NCBI GenBank assembly: GCA_023230565.1
Contig: JALNXD010000001.1
Coordinates: 1 to 64,000 of the forward strand
Direction: 5' to 3'
DNA from: Syntrophales bacterium
Lineage (GTDB): Bacteria > Desulfobacterota > Syntrophia > Syntrophales > UBA2210
Length of the DNA stretch: 64,000 nt
Shown: piece after piece, positions 63,404-64,000 of the stretch
Layout: each line of letters opens with the position of its first letter
How positions within the stretch are numbered: the first letter of the stretch is position 1
Translations under genes and position numbers: made by a program
Notes under the pieces: model-generated
Databases searched by the model: none
Told to the model about the DNA's origin: nothing
The model's input: the letters and a program-made list of their open reading frames with translations, nothing else

Positions 63404-64000
63404 ATGATTTTACACTCAAACAAAATCAAGAATTTTGAAAAAACCAATGGCGATACATTTATTGAAGTCGTAGATCTTTCAATTCAATATGGAGGTGTCT
63501 GGGCGGCCAAAGATATCTGCCTGAGGATACACAAGGGTGAAATCTTCGGGATAGTAGGGTCGGACGGGGCGGGCAAATCAACACTGCTTCGTGCGATGGC
63601 AACATTAATACCTCCAACTACCGGGCATATCACAATAGAAAAATTTGATACATCAGCCGACAGGAAATTCGTCAAATCAATACTGGGCTACATGCCCCAG
63701 CGGTTTGCTCTTTATCCGGACCTTACAGTGCTGGAAAATATGGAATTTTTTATGGATGTCTTCCACATGGAGAAGCAAAAAAGAGGAATCATGAGAAACA
63801 AATTTCTTGCATTTACAAAGCTTGAGCCTTTCTCAGACAGAAGGGCAGGAGATCTTTCGGGTGGAATGAAGCAGAAACTGGGACTTGCCTGTGTTCTGTT
63901 GCATGAACCAAAAGTTCTCATTCTTGATGAACCCACTAACGGCGTGGATCCGCTATCGCGGATGGAATTCTGGCAGATGCTCACCCGAATGCGCAATGAA
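63404..64000 (+). CDS. ABC exporter ATPase (YbhF-like), truncated by the window end
   Basis: The first 199 codons of an ABC ATPase, open at the window end. ATG at 63404, four bases after the adaptor stop. Walker A GIVGSDGAGKSTLLRAMATL, Q loop GYMPQRFALYPDLTV, signature LSGGMKQKLGLACVLLH, Walker B VLILDEPTNGVDPLSR. E. coli YbhF is a tandem ATPase of about 580 residues, so a second ATPase half may follow beyond the window, as may ABC-2 permeases of the YbhS/YbhR type. The GxDGAGKS form of Walker A is shared with YbhF-like proteins. Confidence 0.92.
   Translation, partial: MILHSNKIKNFEKTNGDTFIEVVDLSIQYGGVWAAKDICLRIHKGEIFGIVGSDGAGKSTLLRAMATLIPPTTGHITIEKFDTSADRKFVKSILGYMPQRFALYPDLTVLENMEFFMDVFHMEKQKRGIMRNKFLAFTKLEPFSDRRAGDLSGGMKQKLGLACVLLHEPKVLILDEPTNGVDPLSRMEFWQMLTRMRNE

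Noticed and set aside
1..64000. CRISPR arrays, insertion sequences, integrases or phage genes
   Set aside because: No regularly spaced repeats, transposase or integrase motifs were seen on either strand.

Overview
The window is a stretch of Gram-negative chromosome. Outer-membrane efflux channels, lipoprotein signals and GmhA (heptose for LPS) point to an outer membrane. An oxygen-independent class III ribonucleotide reductase (NrdD) without another RNR class in view points to an anaerobe. The many CoA-linked genes (phenylacetate-CoA ligase with its ACT partner, long-chain acyl-CoA synthetase, two CaiB/BaiF CoA-transferases, thiolase, HMG-CoA-synthase-like enzyme, acyl-CoA carboxylase end) fit a fatty-acid or aromatic-acid degrading Desulfobacterota/Syntrophales-type organism. 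That placement is inference; no rRNA gene is present. I see no insertion sequence, prophage or CRISPR array.

Layout. 1-6.5 kb: end of an acyl-CoA carboxylase gene, a phosphopantetheinyl transferase, RNase D with a sodium:solute symporter, a geranylgeranyl-reductase-family flavoprotein, a cytidylate-kinase-like protein and a tandem universal stress protein. 6.5-19.7 kb, mostly minus strand: surE, a TPR/periplasmic-binding lipoprotein, a secreted phospholipase-D-type nuclease, the operon gmhA-grpE-dnaK, the pair HD phosphohydrolase-nrdD, a GT78/GT81-like glycosyltransferase, tRNA-Ala(CGC) and a TPR protein. 20-23.6 kb: an SDR dehydrogenase, a CstA-type transporter and a small membrane-anchored unknown.

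23.7-35.6 kb: a TetR gene with a clear promoter/operator, then six tightly packed genes: a complete RND tripartite pump (adaptor, pump, outer-membrane factor), a second adaptor and RND pump, and, overlapping it, a stand-alone GMP-synthase-type ATP-pyrophosphatase without a glutaminase domain. 35.7-41.2 kb: an acetate/succinate transporter, a DUF255 thioredoxin-fold protein, a DUF1847 metal-binding protein, a cysteine hydrolase and an MtfA-type peptidase.

41.2-49.1 kb, minus strand: one operon livH-livM-livG-livF, two CaiB/BaiF CoA-transferase subunits, then the substrate-binding protein. One transferase keeps the catalytic aspartate and the other has tryptophan there, as expected of a heteromeric transferase. 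This looks like an uptake-plus-CoA-activation module for an organic acid and is the most interesting unit here. Next to it are a NarL-type two-component system and a thiolase/HMGS-DUF35 pair whose promoter resembles that of the transporter operon. 55.6-64 kb: sirtuin, NRDE protein, a frameshifted Nudix gene, ACT + PaaK, a long-chain acyl-CoA synthetase, and a TetR-HlyD-ABC ATPase exporter unit that runs off the window end.
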